Source of the DNA: a virus
Length of the DNA: 40,721 bases
IMG/VR virus record: IMGVR_UViG_3300020471_000132
Coordinates: 1 to 40,721 of that record
Direction: 5' to 3' (one strand)
Program-made: the position numbers and the translations under genes
In this document: positions 8,647-16,080 of the stretch, piece after piece
Numbering within the stretch: the first letter of the stretch is position 1
How the letters are laid out: every line of letters begins with the position of its first letter
Notes under the pieces: generated by a model
Told to the model about the DNA's origin: nothing
Databases searched by the model: none
What the model saw: the letters and a program-made list of their open reading frames with translations, nothing else

Positions 8647-8898
8647 TTAAAATGTTCCGCCATCTATAGCAGTCACATTAGCTGCAACATCACTAGCAGG
8701 TTTAGCCTGAAAGTTTCCAGATGTTGCATCATAAACTAAAGTATAACCATTTTGAACGCCGCTTGTATCTACTCCAGATAAATTTCCCAGAGTAGCGTTT
8801 GTAGCTATAGAAGATTGGGGAGTTGCACTTGTTACTACTCTTGCTGAACCTATACTTACTGAAATTTTAGGACTTGCGTTTGTAGATACTGTTGCCAT
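8647..8898 (-). CDS. Small fibre-associated protein (83 aa)
   Basis: An 83-aa Ala/Ser/Thr/Val-rich product with no membrane segment. Its end (GYTLVYDATSGNFQAKPASD) resembles the 'output' segments found in larger fibre proteins, so it may be a fibre fragment or an independent short fibre. A clear AGGAG site lies 5 bp before the ATG, and it is closely spaced with both neighbours, which supports it as a real gene. The function is not recognised. Confidence 0.6.
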   Translation of the reverse strand: MATVSTNASPKISVSIGSARVVTSATPQSSIATNATLGNLSGVDTSGVQNGYTLVYDATSGNFQAKPASDVAANVTAIDGGTF

Positions 8899-8907
8899 TT
8901 ATTCTCC

Positions 8908-9240
8908 TTATCTTGTAACTTCTGGTGTTACTGTTATTATACCTTCGACAATTCTAAGCGTTTCTGCAGGACTTGTTGCTGTGATCTCACAATCATATAC
9001 AAATCTTCCTGCTTTTAACGCAGAGGTTTGTGTTGCAGTCAATGATAAAGTAATCTTACCCTCAGCATCTACTTTAGCTGAGGAAAAATCTACAGCTGTT
9101 GTTGCACCATAAGTCTTTCTTATCTGTGCTGCAACGCTATAGTTTGCTAAATCTTTTGCTGTGCCATCATCATTCGTAACGTTTAGATCCATACTGAACG
9201 TTGTTCCCTGATCAATAACTAGATTATTTATTGTTGCCAT
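8908..9240 (-). CDS. Ig-like virion protein (110 aa), first gene of the leftward late operon
   Basis: The 110-aa protein starts MATINNLVIDQGTTFSMDLNV, continues with TNDDGTAKDLANYSVAAQIRKTY and ends with a KAGRFVYDCEITATSPAETLRIVEGIITVTPEVT segment. The pattern is that of small beta-sandwich phage proteins related to baseplate upper-protein N-domains, in which a fibre or decoration is attached. It is the promoter-proximal gene of the leftward block, with a late promoter about 24 bp upstream and an AGAGAG ribosome site. The exact partner is unknown. Confidence 0.65.
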   Translation of the reverse strand: MATINNLVIDQGTTFSMDLNVTNDDGTAKDLANYSVAAQIRKTYGATTAVDFSSAKVDAEGKITLSLTATQTSALKAGRFVYDCEITATSPAETLRIVEGIITVTPEVTR

Positions 9241-9263
9241 GACTGCTAATACTCTCTTTCTCT

Positions 9264-9275
9264 TATTTATAAATA
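9264..9275. promoter_or_regulatory. Palindromic divergent late promoter TATTTATAAATA
   Basis: This 12-bp perfect palindrome contains TATAAATA on the plus strand (9268-9275) and TATAAATA on the minus strand (9271-9264). It lies in the 48-bp gap between the leftward fibre operon and the rightward glycosyltransferase operon. With T4 spacing, leftward transcripts would start near 9258, with an AGAGAG ribosome site in an 18-nt leader. Rightward transcripts would start near 9281, inside the AGGAG site of the first glycosyltransferase. Confidence 0.65.
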
Positions 9276-9288
9276 AAAGGAGTTTAAT

Positions 9289-9939
9289 ATGAAAACGATT
9301 TTGACATTAAAGTATGGACACAAATATGACGCCGGTGATGTGAATTCAATCTACGAACATACAGAAGGCAAGTATAACTATGTTTGTGTAACAGACGACC
9401 CTAAAGGATTAGCAGGAGATATAGGTATTTTGAACCTAGAACATGAACCTGCTGGCAATATGGAAAAGTTAAAATTGTTTCAATTGAACGATTTAGGCAC
9501 TATATTATACCTAGATTTAGATGTAAGAATACAAAAAGACATAGATCACTTGTTTGATTACTATCAAGGCAAGCCTGTTATATGTTATACTTGGTGGAAA
9601 GACAAGGGAGAACGTGAAATGAGTATAGATTTCTTTCCTTATCACGCACAATATCCTTTATCCAATTACAATTCTAGTGTAATACTGTGGGAAGACTGCA
9701 CAGAAATATGGCGTAGATATAATCTAAATCAAGAGTTTTATAATGTTAAGTATCCTTATGGCGACGATACATTCTTGTGGCATGAAGGATTTACATTTCA
9801 ACACTTTCCTGATTATGAGATATATTCTTATATGTTTGCAGGAAGAAAATATAGACCTGAATATACAATAGCACTTTTAAATGGACAAGACGAATACCCG
9901 GAGATAGAAAAAGAATATGATGAACTTTGTATGCATTAA
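9289..9939 (+). CDS. GT-A glycosyltransferase paralogue 1
   Basis: A 216-aa putative glycosyltransferase, the first gene of the rightward operon. It has the family N-terminus (LTLKYGHKYDAGDVNSIYEH, then YVCVTDDPKGL) and an aspartate motif LYLDLDVRI with D76 and D78, the DxD that binds the metal and nucleotide-sugar in GT-A folds. The NSSVILWED and GDDTFLW segments correspond to the acceptor-side motifs of GT8-like enzymes. It is shorter than the next paralogues. AGGAG precedes the ATG. The donor sugar and acceptor are unknown; it could modify virion proteins or host surface glycan. Confidence 0.8.
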   Translation: MKTILTLKYGHKYDAGDVNSIYEHTEGKYNYVCVTDDPKGLAGDIGILNLEHEPAGNMEKLKLFQLNDLGTILYLDLDVRIQKDIDHLFDYYQGKPVICYTWWKDKGEREMSIDFFPYHAQYPLSNYNSSVILWEDCTEIWRRYNLNQEFYNVKYPYGDDTFLWHEGFTFQHFPDYEIYSYMFAGRKYRPEYTIALLNGQDEYPEIEKEYDELCMH

Positions 9940-10687
9940 GTGGGGCGACAAATATGAACCTCACTATGTAAATAATCTCTATAATATGGTTAAGAAAAAC
10001 TATACGAAAAATTTTACGTTTACATGTTTTACAGATGAACCAGAAGGATTAGAATGTGATACAAAACCTATTCCAGATGTAGAACCTTTGCATCCTAAAT
10101 ATTGGTTTGGTAAAGAAGGTTGGTGTTGGGATAGAGCAAAATTTTTAGTATTCAATTCACACAATTGGTTAGGCTATGATGACAAATGGTGTTACTTTGA
10201 TTTAGATGTAATAATACATGGTAATATAAATGACTTGTATGAACTAGCTTTGAAACCTAGACTAATATATTCTAAGTGGGACAATCCTAATAATATACAT
10301 GATAGGTTGTTTATAGATATCAGAGGAACACAATTTAATTCTAGTATGATGTGTTGGAACAAAGATCAATGTGAGGAAATATTCTGGGAAGCAATACAAG
10401 AAGAGCAACAGATATTTAGAACATTTTATAAGGGCACAGATAATTATCATTTTTGGAGACGTAGAAAGTTCTGGACTAACATTCCACACGATTGGGCGTA
10501 TAGTTTTAACAGAGGCAAGTCACATCCTGATGATTTAGAAACACATAAATATAGAAAAGAATGTAAAATTTGTTTGTTTAACGTAGACAATACGCCAAAC
10601 AATAAAGGACAAATTAAAATTGATGAATTACAAAATGAAGAACTTTTGAGAATATGGCATGATAATCCTAGTAGCAAATCTGCTTGA
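9917..10687 (+). CDS. GT-A glycosyltransferase paralogue 2
   Basis: A 256-aa putative glycosyltransferase. It shows FVCIKWGDKYEPHYVNNLY, FTCFTDEPEGL, HPKYWF, CWDRAKFLVFNSHN, the DxD motif YFDLDVII (D95, D97), a GTDNYHFWRR segment and a WAYSFNRGKSHPDDLE C-terminal motif. These all recur in the paralogue at 12361-13173, so the two are clearly related by duplication. The start overlaps the previous gene by 23 bp, and no strong ribosome site is visible, which points to translational coupling. The sugar and acceptor are not determined. Confidence 0.85.
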   Translation: MMNFVCIKWGDKYEPHYVNNLYNMVKKNYTKNFTFTCFTDEPEGLECDTKPIPDVEPLHPKYWFGKEGWCWDRAKFLVFNSHNWLGYDDKWCYFDLDVIIHGNINDLYELALKPRLIYSKWDNPNNIHDRLFIDIRGTQFNSSMMCWNKDQCEEIFWEAIQEEQQIFRTFYKGTDNYHFWRRRKFWTNIPHDWAYSFNRGKSHPDDLETHKYRKECKICLFNVDNTPNNKGQIKIDELQNEELLRIWHDNPSSKSA

Positions 10688-12155
10688 CAACAATTATAGT
10701 CAGACACAAGTCAATGCGTTATATACGCAGGCCAAGAAGCAAATAGAAGACCCTTTCGAGTTCTGGGTATTTACTACTGAAGAGGAATGTATGAATGAAC
10801 AAAAGAACAAAGGATATTTAGACGATATATTGTTCCACGTTCCGAAGTATGGAGAGGATTGGATTGAAATAGATCTAATGGAGAAAACAAAGAAGGGCGA
10901 CACTCTATTACTAATTACGCCTAACACTTTACTTAATAATATATCCGTCATAGAGACTTATAAGACCAACAAGAAGCATAGACTGTCAGACGGTAATCTT
11001 TGTTATTTAATTTTCCATAATAACAAAGTTGGCGAGCTATTAAAAGAATGGGAAGAAAGAGAAGATGAATTATTGTATGAATATGATGCTTTCCATAATT
11101 GGAATATGTTTCCAATATCCGATATGCCTTTCCTACAAGACTCTACATCTGAGTATCCAGAAAAATTAGAAGGCGATATTATTGCATTGCCTGATTGGTA
11201 TGATGACTTTACAGAAGAACAAATAGATATAATGTATAATAAGGAAACAGACTTATATCCTTACTTACCTGAAAGAGTAGAAATATGTTTAACAAGAGAG
11301 GAAACAGAATATCAGGAAGAGGAGTTTCTAGATAAAGAATTAATAAAAGATACATTTAATTCTGAATATCTACTTAAAGCAAAAATGAAAAGAATTAAAT
11401 TTGTTAATGATGTAGGAGACCCTATTTTAAATCCTGAACTTGTAGAAATATCTCATTACTTTATGTCCGATTGGGGCATAGGTGTAGACATGATAACTGA
11501 AGGCAATAAGCACGATATAATGTGGTGGAAAAATATAGGTGTTATGTTCGCAGATTCAGGCAACATAACTTTCAATATAAACACTGGTAATCCAGATAAA
11601 AGAATATTAGAACATGCTACGGCTCTAGTAGAAGTAGGTTGTAGAGTGTTTTGGAGTTATACACATACTAATCAACTAGACAACGATATACAACAAGCAA
11701 AGAAATTATGTAAACAATACAAGTTCTCAGGTTTTGTTTATGATAATAAAGTCCCAGAAGAGAAAACACCTAAGAAGAAAAAGGTGAAACAAGAACTTCC
11801 AGACTATAAACTAATCGAATTGGAGACTCTAGAAACGAGGAAACAAGACGACATATATAAAGAGAGAAAAATAAAATTTTACCCTCACGTTAAATGCGAA
11901 GGTAAAGTAAATAATCAATTTTATTTAGATGCAACGGGTAATGTGTTTCCTAGTAAACATATTGCAGTAACAGTTTGGGCTGCTTTCAATAGTCCAGAAC
12001 ATGTTACAAAAATTTTATATGATTGGGATAAAAACAATATAAATAATTTTTCCTTAGAAGATATTTTTAATAATGATTTTTATAAAGGATACTTCAACAA
12101 TCTATTAAAGTTGAATCCAAAAATAATACACAATGAATTAGGTGGAATATGTTAA
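10659..12155 (+). CDS. Fusion of degenerate glycosyltransferase-like and degenerate radical-SAM/SPASM-like domains
   Basis: A 498-aa protein. Its first 100 residues follow the neighbouring glycosyltransferases (VNALYTQAKKQIEDPFEFWVFTTEEE matches their VNxLY...F-x-F-x-x-F-T-x-E-x-E), but the DxD position reads LLLITPNT (about 83-90), so the metal site is lost. Residues about 203-365 resemble a phage radical-SAM core: DVGDPILNPELVEI (251-264), a TEGNKHDIMWWKNIG segment where TNGS...WW..LG is expected, and NQLDNDIQQAKKLCKQ. The CxxxCxxC cluster motif is missing; only Cys209 remains. Residues about 408-450 resemble a SPASM domain (HVKCEGKVNNQFYLDATGNVFP), again short of cysteines. Overlaps both neighbours. 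It probably has no radical-SAM activity; it may be a scaffold or acceptor-binding partner (inference). Confidence 0.6.
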   Translation: MIILVANLLDNNYSQTQVNALYTQAKKQIEDPFEFWVFTTEEECMNEQKNKGYLDDILFHVPKYGEDWIEIDLMEKTKKGDTLLLITPNTLLNNISVIETYKTNKKHRLSDGNLCYLIFHNNKVGELLKEWEEREDELLYEYDAFHNWNMFPISDMPFLQDSTSEYPEKLEGDIIALPDWYDDFTEEQIDIMYNKETDLYPYLPERVEICLTREETEYQEEEFLDKELIKDTFNSEYLLKAKMKRIKFVNDVGDPILNPELVEISHYFMSDWGIGVDMITEGNKHDIMWWKNIGVMFADSGNITFNINTGNPDKRILEHATALVEVGCRVFWSYTHTNQLDNDIQQAKKLCKQYKFSGFVYDNKVPEEKTPKKKKVKQELPDYKLIELETLETRKQDDIYKERKIKFYPHVKCEGKVNNQFYLDATGNVFPSKHIAVTVWAAFNSPEHVTKILYDWDKNNINNFSLEDIFNNDFYKGYFNNLLKLNPKIIHNELGGIC

Positions 12156-12364
12156 AAATAAATACAGGTATCGTGATAAAAGGCAAATTTGAAAAGCATG
12201 ATACTTACATACAACAAATAAAAGAATCCAATTTTACTACACTAATCGTTGATGCGCCTATAGGCTCTGAATACGATACAAAGTGTATGGAGTTGGTCTC
12301 AAATTTAGCCTCAGAAGGATTTGCATATGGCGAAAAATATGTTATTGCAAGGGGCAGAGAATGA
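12149..12364 (+). CDS. Small protein of unknown function (71 aa)
   Basis: A 71-aa product (MLKINTGIVIKGKFEKHDTY..., ending EKYVIARGRE) that I do not recognise. It is likely real: the ATG overlaps the upstream stop (ATGTTAA), GGTGG lies just upstream, and its stop overlaps the next start as ATGA. It has no signal peptide, membrane segment or cysteine motif. Its place between the fusion gene and the third glycosyltransferase suggests a role in the same process. Confidence 0.6.
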   Translation: MLKINTGIVIKGKFEKHDTYIQQIKESNFTTLIVDAPIGSEYDTKCMELVSNLASEGFAYGEKYVIARGRE

Positions 12365-13173
12365 GAGTAAATATAGTCTGTAGTAAATGGGGAGATAGAT
12401 ATGGTCCACACTTTGTCAACCGTCTTAAAAATATGGCTCGTAGGCATACTGACCCTAAACATGATTTCCATTTTTACTGCTATACAGATGATGCCGAGGG
12501 GCTTGACGAGGACGTTAATGTTATACCATTTCCCGATATCGATACCATACATCCTAAGTATTGGTTCAGGACTGACGACTTTAAGTATGGCATGGCTAGA
12601 TGTTGGGACAGACCTAAAACAATGGTCTTCAATACTCACAATTTTGCAGCAGATAAGCCGACGGGACGCTTTGTCTTCTTTGATCTGGACGTAATAATAC
12701 AGAACAACATAGAGCCTTTACTGACCTACAATATGGAAAGACCAACTAAATTAAGAAGTTGGTGGCAAGACCCGCGCCCGATGAAAAGCAGAAGATTTAA
12801 ATTAGCACATGGAGCATACACTAATGGCAGTTGCCAAGTATGGTCCGACGATCAAGCAGAATGTATATGGGAAGATGTTCTAAAATATAAAGAGAAGATT
12901 TGGTTTACATATACAGATGGAACAGACAATTATCATAGTTGGCGTTGGGGTGATTTCGGAAAGAAACTCTGGGATCATTTCCCAGCAGATTATGCTTACT
13001 CCTACAATAGAGGTAGAAGCTGGGACGACGATGATTTAGAAACTGAAATATACAGAGAAACACCAATACTCTGTGTTTTCAATATAGACTTGTTACCGTT
13101 TGAAGACGCAACAAGAGGACAAGTTAAACAAGAACAATTGGTAGACCCGAGGTTATTAGCACATTGGCAATAA
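12361..13173 (+). CDS. GT-A glycosyltransferase paralogue 3
   Basis: The 270-aa product is the largest intact paralogue. It has VCSKWGDRYGPHFVNRLKNM, YCYTDDAEGL, HPKYWF, CWDRPKTMVFNTHN, the DxD motif FFDLDVII (D108, D110), TDGTDNYHSWRW and YAYSYNRGRSWDDDDLE. The first and last motifs match paralogue 2 closely. I start it at ATG 12361 rather than at upstream codons because the conserved N-terminal strand begins there and the ATG overlaps the previous stop as ATGA, with a GGGGCAGAG ribosome site. The role is a sugar transfer of unknown specificity. Confidence 0.85.
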   Translation: MRVNIVCSKWGDRYGPHFVNRLKNMARRHTDPKHDFHFYCYTDDAEGLDEDVNVIPFPDIDTIHPKYWFRTDDFKYGMARCWDRPKTMVFNTHNFAADKPTGRFVFFDLDVIIQNNIEPLLTYNMERPTKLRSWWQDPRPMKSRRFKLAHGAYTNGSCQVWSDDQAECIWEDVLKYKEKIWFTYTDGTDNYHSWRWGDFGKKLWDHFPADYAYSYNRGRSWDDDDLETEIYRETPILCVFNIDLLPFEDATRGQVKQEQLVDPRLLAHWQ

Positions 13174-13844
13174 ACGTTTATACAGTTAAGTGGGGCAGTA
13201 AATATTCTGCCAAACATGTAAACAAGATATTAGAATCTTGTAAGGAGTTTATGTCTGATGATTTTAACTTTTATTGTTTAACTGAAAATCCAAAAGGATT
13301 AGAGGAAGAAGTAAATGTCATTCCATTACCTAAGAATAATACCTTAGAGAAATGGTGGAACAAAATGTATCTATTTGATGATAATGTTGTAAGACAAAAA
13401 GGAGAAAATTTATTCTTTGACTTAGATATTATTATACAAAAGAACATAGATGATATTGTAAACTTTGACCCTGAAGATTGTTTATGTTTTGGCCAAACAC
13501 ATTGGCACGATTTAGAAACACAAGCAAAAGAAACAGAACATGTTCCTCATAGATATACAGATTTAAATTCTAGTATTCTAAGATGGAATGATAACTTAGA
13601 TAAAGAGAACATAACTCTTTATTTTAAATCACACAAAGAAAAAATATTATGGTATTACAGAGGTATAGATAACTTCTTTATGCACAAAGGAGTAGCAAGA
13701 ATAAAATACTTTCCTATAGGTTGGTTTTATTCTTATAACCAAGGTTATATTTATCCTCATGATGTAGAGAAACATGTCTTTAGACAGATACCATATGTTT
13801 GTTTATTTGATTCAATGGGAAGAAAAGAAGATGTTAAATTTTAA
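13164..13844 (+). CDS. GT-A glycosyltransferase paralogue 4, TTG start
   Basis: A 226-aa member of the same family, with NVYTVKWGSKYSAKHVNKI, FYCLTENPKGLEEEVNVIPLP, FFDLDIIIQKNIDDI (D86 and D88) and a GWFYSYNQGYIYPHDVEKH C-terminal motif. No ATG lies near the conserved N-terminal strand; the only usable start is TTG at 13164, which overlaps the stop of paralogue 3 by 10 bp. The next in-frame ATG (near 13250) would remove the first strand. The C-terminus is followed at once by the methyltransferase gene. Confidence 0.82.
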   Translation: MAINVYTVKWGSKYSAKHVNKILESCKEFMSDDFNFYCLTENPKGLEEEVNVIPLPKNNTLEKWWNKMYLFDDNVVRQKGENLFFDLDIIIQKNIDDIVNFDPEDCLCFGQTHWHDLETQAKETEHVPHRYTDLNSSILRWNDNLDKENITLYFKSHKEKILWYYRGIDNFFMHKGVARIKYFPIGWFYSYNQGYIYPHDVEKHVFRQIPYVCLFDSMGRKEDVKF

Positions 13845-14502
13845 TTTTTTAAATAATATGAGGCATTGGGGCGACGGACTTGCTAAGGTTGAGCATGAAA
13901 TGAAACACAAGCACGACGACTTTAGACAAGCTCTAAATCCTAATACTATGGAAGCTGCTATATGGTTAGTAGAAGAATTACAAAAAGCCTTAAAAGAAAA
14001 CTATATGAAAGAAGAACAATATAATATTCTTGTTCTTAATAGTTGGCTTGGTATTCCTCTCGTTCCTTTATTATGTGAGAATATATCTGTAGGTGAATTA
14101 CACTTGGTAGATATAGATAACGAAGCTTTAGAACTATCTAAAGTATTCAATAAACATTATATAGCAGAAGAATATATCAAAGTTAATCATTGGAATCTAG
14201 ATATTCCATTTGCCTTTGATGAATTAAATCAACTTAAGGTTGATATTGTAATAACTATGGGTGCTGAACAAATGTATCCATTAAAAGATCTTAAGACAGC
14301 TAATAAACATGCTATATTTGCTGTTCAAAATTCTAATGTAATAGAAGAGATGTATGGTATTAATTGTGTAGATAGTGAGAAAGCATTAATAGAAAATGCA
14401 GGACTAAAGAACACATATTATACAGGCAAACAGAAACAATTCTATTATGATTGGAATGGGAAGGTTTACTTTGATAGGTTTATGGCAATTGGCAACAAGT
14501 AG
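13831..14502 (+). CDS. Class I methyltransferase-like protein
   Basis: A 223-aa protein. The segment YNILVLNSWLGIPLVPLL has the position and shape of the SAM-binding motif I, although the Gly-rich loop is degenerate, and LHLVDIDNEALELSK supplies the acidic residue that usually binds the ribose. VDIVITMGAEQMYP fits motif IV. I start at ATG 13831 because the upstream in-frame codons lie inside the previous gene and add no conserved sequence. It is in the glycosyltransferase operon, so it may methylate the sugar or the modified protein. The substrate is unknown. Confidence 0.6.
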   Translation: MLNFNFLNNMRHWGDGLAKVEHEMKHKHDDFRQALNPNTMEAAIWLVEELQKALKENYMKEEQYNILVLNSWLGIPLVPLLCENISVGELHLVDIDNEALELSKVFNKHYIAEEYIKVNHWNLDIPFAFDELNQLKVDIVITMGAEQMYPLKDLKTANKHAIFAVQNSNVIEEMYGINCVDSEKALIENAGLKNTYYTGKQKQFYYDWNGKVYFDRFMAIGNK

Positions 14503-14722
14503 TAAATTAAGACGAGCCTTACACGAAGCAACTGTAGACACCATGATAGGTGCAATAATCATGTTCCCATTGAGTGTATTCATTATTAAGGCTTGCATAG
14601 ACTACGCAGGCACCTCGGCTGAGATGGCTGCGTTTATAAATTTTATGGGACTTACAGGTATTGCTATTGTAAGAAAAGCACTTGTAAGATTAAGATTTGA
14701 AAATAAGTATTCTAAAAAGTAA
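14447..14722 (+). CDS. Small two-helix membrane protein (DUF7220-like)
   Basis: A 91-aa protein with two hydrophobic stretches, about residues 29-54 (TVDTMIGAIIMFPLSVFIIKACIDYA) and 61-82 (AAFINFMGLTGIAIVRKALVRL). The SKLRRALHEATVDTMIG segment followed by the second helix and IVRKALVRLRFE matches small phage membrane proteins of unknown function seen in marine T4-like phages. The start is not certain: ATG 14447 and 14456 are both possible, and both lie within the previous gene's end. It overlaps the end of a minus-strand membrane gene by 11 bp. It is not clearly a holin. Confidence 0.7.
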   Translation: MIGMGRFTLIGLWQLATSSKLRRALHEATVDTMIGAIIMFPLSVFIIKACIDYAGTSAEMAAFINFMGLTGIAIVRKALVRLRFENKYSKK

Positions 14723-14870
14723 GTTGCCACATTATAAATCCTGCAAATATATAAAGTGCAAGATATATAATTGTTAAAGCAATAACTAATTTAAACATAA
14801 ACATTAAAAAGTTAGGCAAAAATTTTATTGCCATATATAATAATGCTATTAGTCCGATGATTTCAAGCAT
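14712..14870 (-). CDS. Small membrane protein (52 aa)
   Basis: A 52-aa almost wholly hydrophobic product (MLEIIGLIALLYMAIKFLPN..., ending IFAGFIMWQLTF) with one or two membrane segments. I start it at 14870, not at the longer upstream ATG, because AGAGGA lies 6 nt before it and the extra N-terminal residues are Arg-rich without any membrane character. It overlaps the end of the upstream gene by 22 bp and the plus-strand operon end by 11 bp, where the two operons converge. Function unknown. Confidence 0.6.
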   Translation of the reverse strand: MLEIIGLIALLYMAIKFLPNFLMFMFKLVIALTIIYLALYIFAGFIMWQLTF

Positions 14871-15142
14871 GCTAGTTCCTCTAAATGTTCTTCTACTTCT
14901 TCCCATAGTAAGTAGCCTTTAACATCATCATGCCAACCTAATTCAGATTGGCCAATGAATTCTTTGCTACTATCCATAGGAGCAATTTCCCATTTATTTA
15001 GTTGATCACGACCTTTGTATGGGCCTCCATAGGAACCGTCATGGCATATTACACTCATGCGATAACCATTCTTAAATTTATATAACTTCTGAATACCATT
15101 ATGAAATGGCTTCTGAGTCATTGTCATTTGCATTACTTTCAT
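14849..15142 (-). CDS. Unknown small soluble protein (97 aa)
   Basis: A 97-aa product with KLYKFKNGYRMSVICHDGSYGGPYKG near its middle and an acidic C-terminus (LLWEEVEEHLEELACLK). The family looks like the short hypothetical proteins common in T4-like phages. Its ATG overlaps the stop of the phosphatase gene as TAATG, which argues for coupling and for this start even though Met occurs four times in the first eight residues. Function unknown. Confidence 0.65.
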   Translation of the reverse strand: MKVMQMTMTQKPFHNGIQKLYKFKNGYRMSVICHDGSYGGPYKGRDQLNKWEIAPMDSSKEFIGQSELGWHDDVKGYLLWEEVEEHLEELACLKSSD

Positions 15143-15588
15143 TAGAAGTTTCCTGGTTCTACCTGTAAAGTTTTAATTCCAATACTTCTCCACATGTCAA
15201 CGATTTGATTTCTATCGTCTAATGCAAAGTCAATATTGTATCCTAAGATCGAGATATTAGCATTGTAGATATCTCTCTTAACTTCAAAGTCTGGTCTGTA
15301 ATCATCACCTGCTCTCATAAAAATATGATCGTATGGCACGTCATGCTTATCTAACCATTCCCTAGTAAGTTCGTAAACATCAACACCTTTTCTACTATCA
15401 GGTCTACCTGTAGTAATTAAGATCTTGTAACCAACAGTTGAGTATAACCTAACCATATTAATAATATGATGATCAGGTCTATCTTCACCAACCAAATGGT
15501 ATTCATGATGTCCTCTAGTTTGATTTCCATCCACATCAAAGTGATGTGCTAAAGTTCCATCAATGTCTACAATTAAAGCGTCGTTCAT
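15142..15588 (-). CDS. Polynucleotide 3'-phosphatase-like HAD protein
   Basis: A 148-aa protein like the C-terminal 3'-phosphatase domain of T4 Pnkp (PseT). It has VDIDGTLAHH (D8 and D10, HAD motif I with nucleophile and acid), ILITTGRPDSRK (motif II), a LTREWLDKHDVPYDHIFMRAG segment where T4 has MTRKWVED, VKRDIY, and FALDDRNQIVDMWRSIGIKTLQV (motif IV), very close to the T4 AIDDRTQVVEMWRRIGV. No kinase domain is present. Its likely reaction is removal of 3'-phosphates from RNA or DNA ends; whether it repairs cut tRNA, as in T4, is an inference. The ATG overlaps the upstream stop as TAATG. Confidence 0.85.
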   Translation of the reverse strand: MNDALIVDIDGTLAHHFDVDGNQTRGHHEYHLVGEDRPDHHIINMVRLYSTVGYKILITTGRPDSRKGVDVYELTREWLDKHDVPYDHIFMRAGDDYRPDFEVKRDIYNANISILGYNIDFALDDRNQIVDMWRSIGIKTLQVEPGNF

Positions 15589-16016
15589 TATGCTGCCTCG
15601 ATTTTTGCTAATCTTTCTTGTCTGTAATCCAGGGCATCTTCAGCTAAGTAAAGGTTGCCGTCTGTGTGTCTGAACAAAGTGCTAAGACTTTTTTCTGAAT
15701 CTTTGTTCTTTTGTATTAGTGAGAACTCTGCTTGTTCCAAAGTTATAGCACCAATTTGAACGAAGTCCAATAACATGTCTGCGAATGGAACTTCTCCGTT
15801 TGATCTCCATACTGTAAGACCATCTACTTGAGCTGTTTTTTCAAACTGCATTTCAATACTCTTATCCCAAATATTACCATTAGGGTCTGGTCTAAGTTGA
15901 TCTGTAAACAGAACATCACCTGTAAAAGTTTTGTTCTCATCATGGATTGATGCCATTCCGTAACGTTGTTTTGTTACTGTTTCGCCTGCTATTTTTACTT
16001 CGTTATCTAGTATCAT
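15588..16016 (-). CDS. Unknown soluble protein (142 aa)
   Basis: A 142-aa product, first gene of the small leftward operon that carries the phosphatase. It has TGDVLFTDQLRPDPNGNIWD and an AEFSLIQKNKDSEKSLSTLF segment, but I recognise no family and see no signal peptide or membrane helix. GAGG lies upstream of the ATG, and a perfect -35 / near-perfect -10 promoter lies about 36-64 bp further up. The next gene starts as TAATG at its stop. It may share the nucleic-acid repair role of its neighbour, but this is only context. Confidence 0.6.
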   Translation of the reverse strand: MILDNEVKIAGETVTKQRYGMASIHDENKTFTGDVLFTDQLRPDPNGNIWDKSIEMQFEKTAQVDGLTVWRSNGEVPFADMLLDFVQIGAITLEQAEFSLIQKNKDSEKSLSTLFRHTDGNLYLAEDALDYRQERLAKIEAA

Positions 16017-16051
16017 AATTTTTAGTCCTCACTTTTTTAAATTATGTGTAT

Positions 16052-16080
16052 ATTATGCAGTCTGGCGAACCAATTGTCAA
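16052..16080 (-). promoter_or_regulatory. Sigma70-like promoter for the phosphatase operon
   Basis: On the minus strand, TTGACA (16080-16075) and CATAAT (16057-16052) are separated by exactly 17 bp. Only one base of the -10 differs from TATAAT. It is 36 bp upstream of the ATG at 16016. Host-type early promoters of this strength are not expected in late structural blocks, so these genes are probably expressed early. Confidence 0.7.

Noticed and set aside
12038-12045. TATAAATA inside the fusion gene on the plus strand
   Set aside because: It falls in an Asn/Ile-rich coding stretch and can occur by chance in such AT-rich DNA; the downstream 71-aa gene overlaps its upstream neighbour and does not need it.
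14447-14722. Calling the two-helix membrane protein a holin
   Set aside because: The size and topology are compatible, but there is no endolysin beside it and the family it resembles has no known lysis role.
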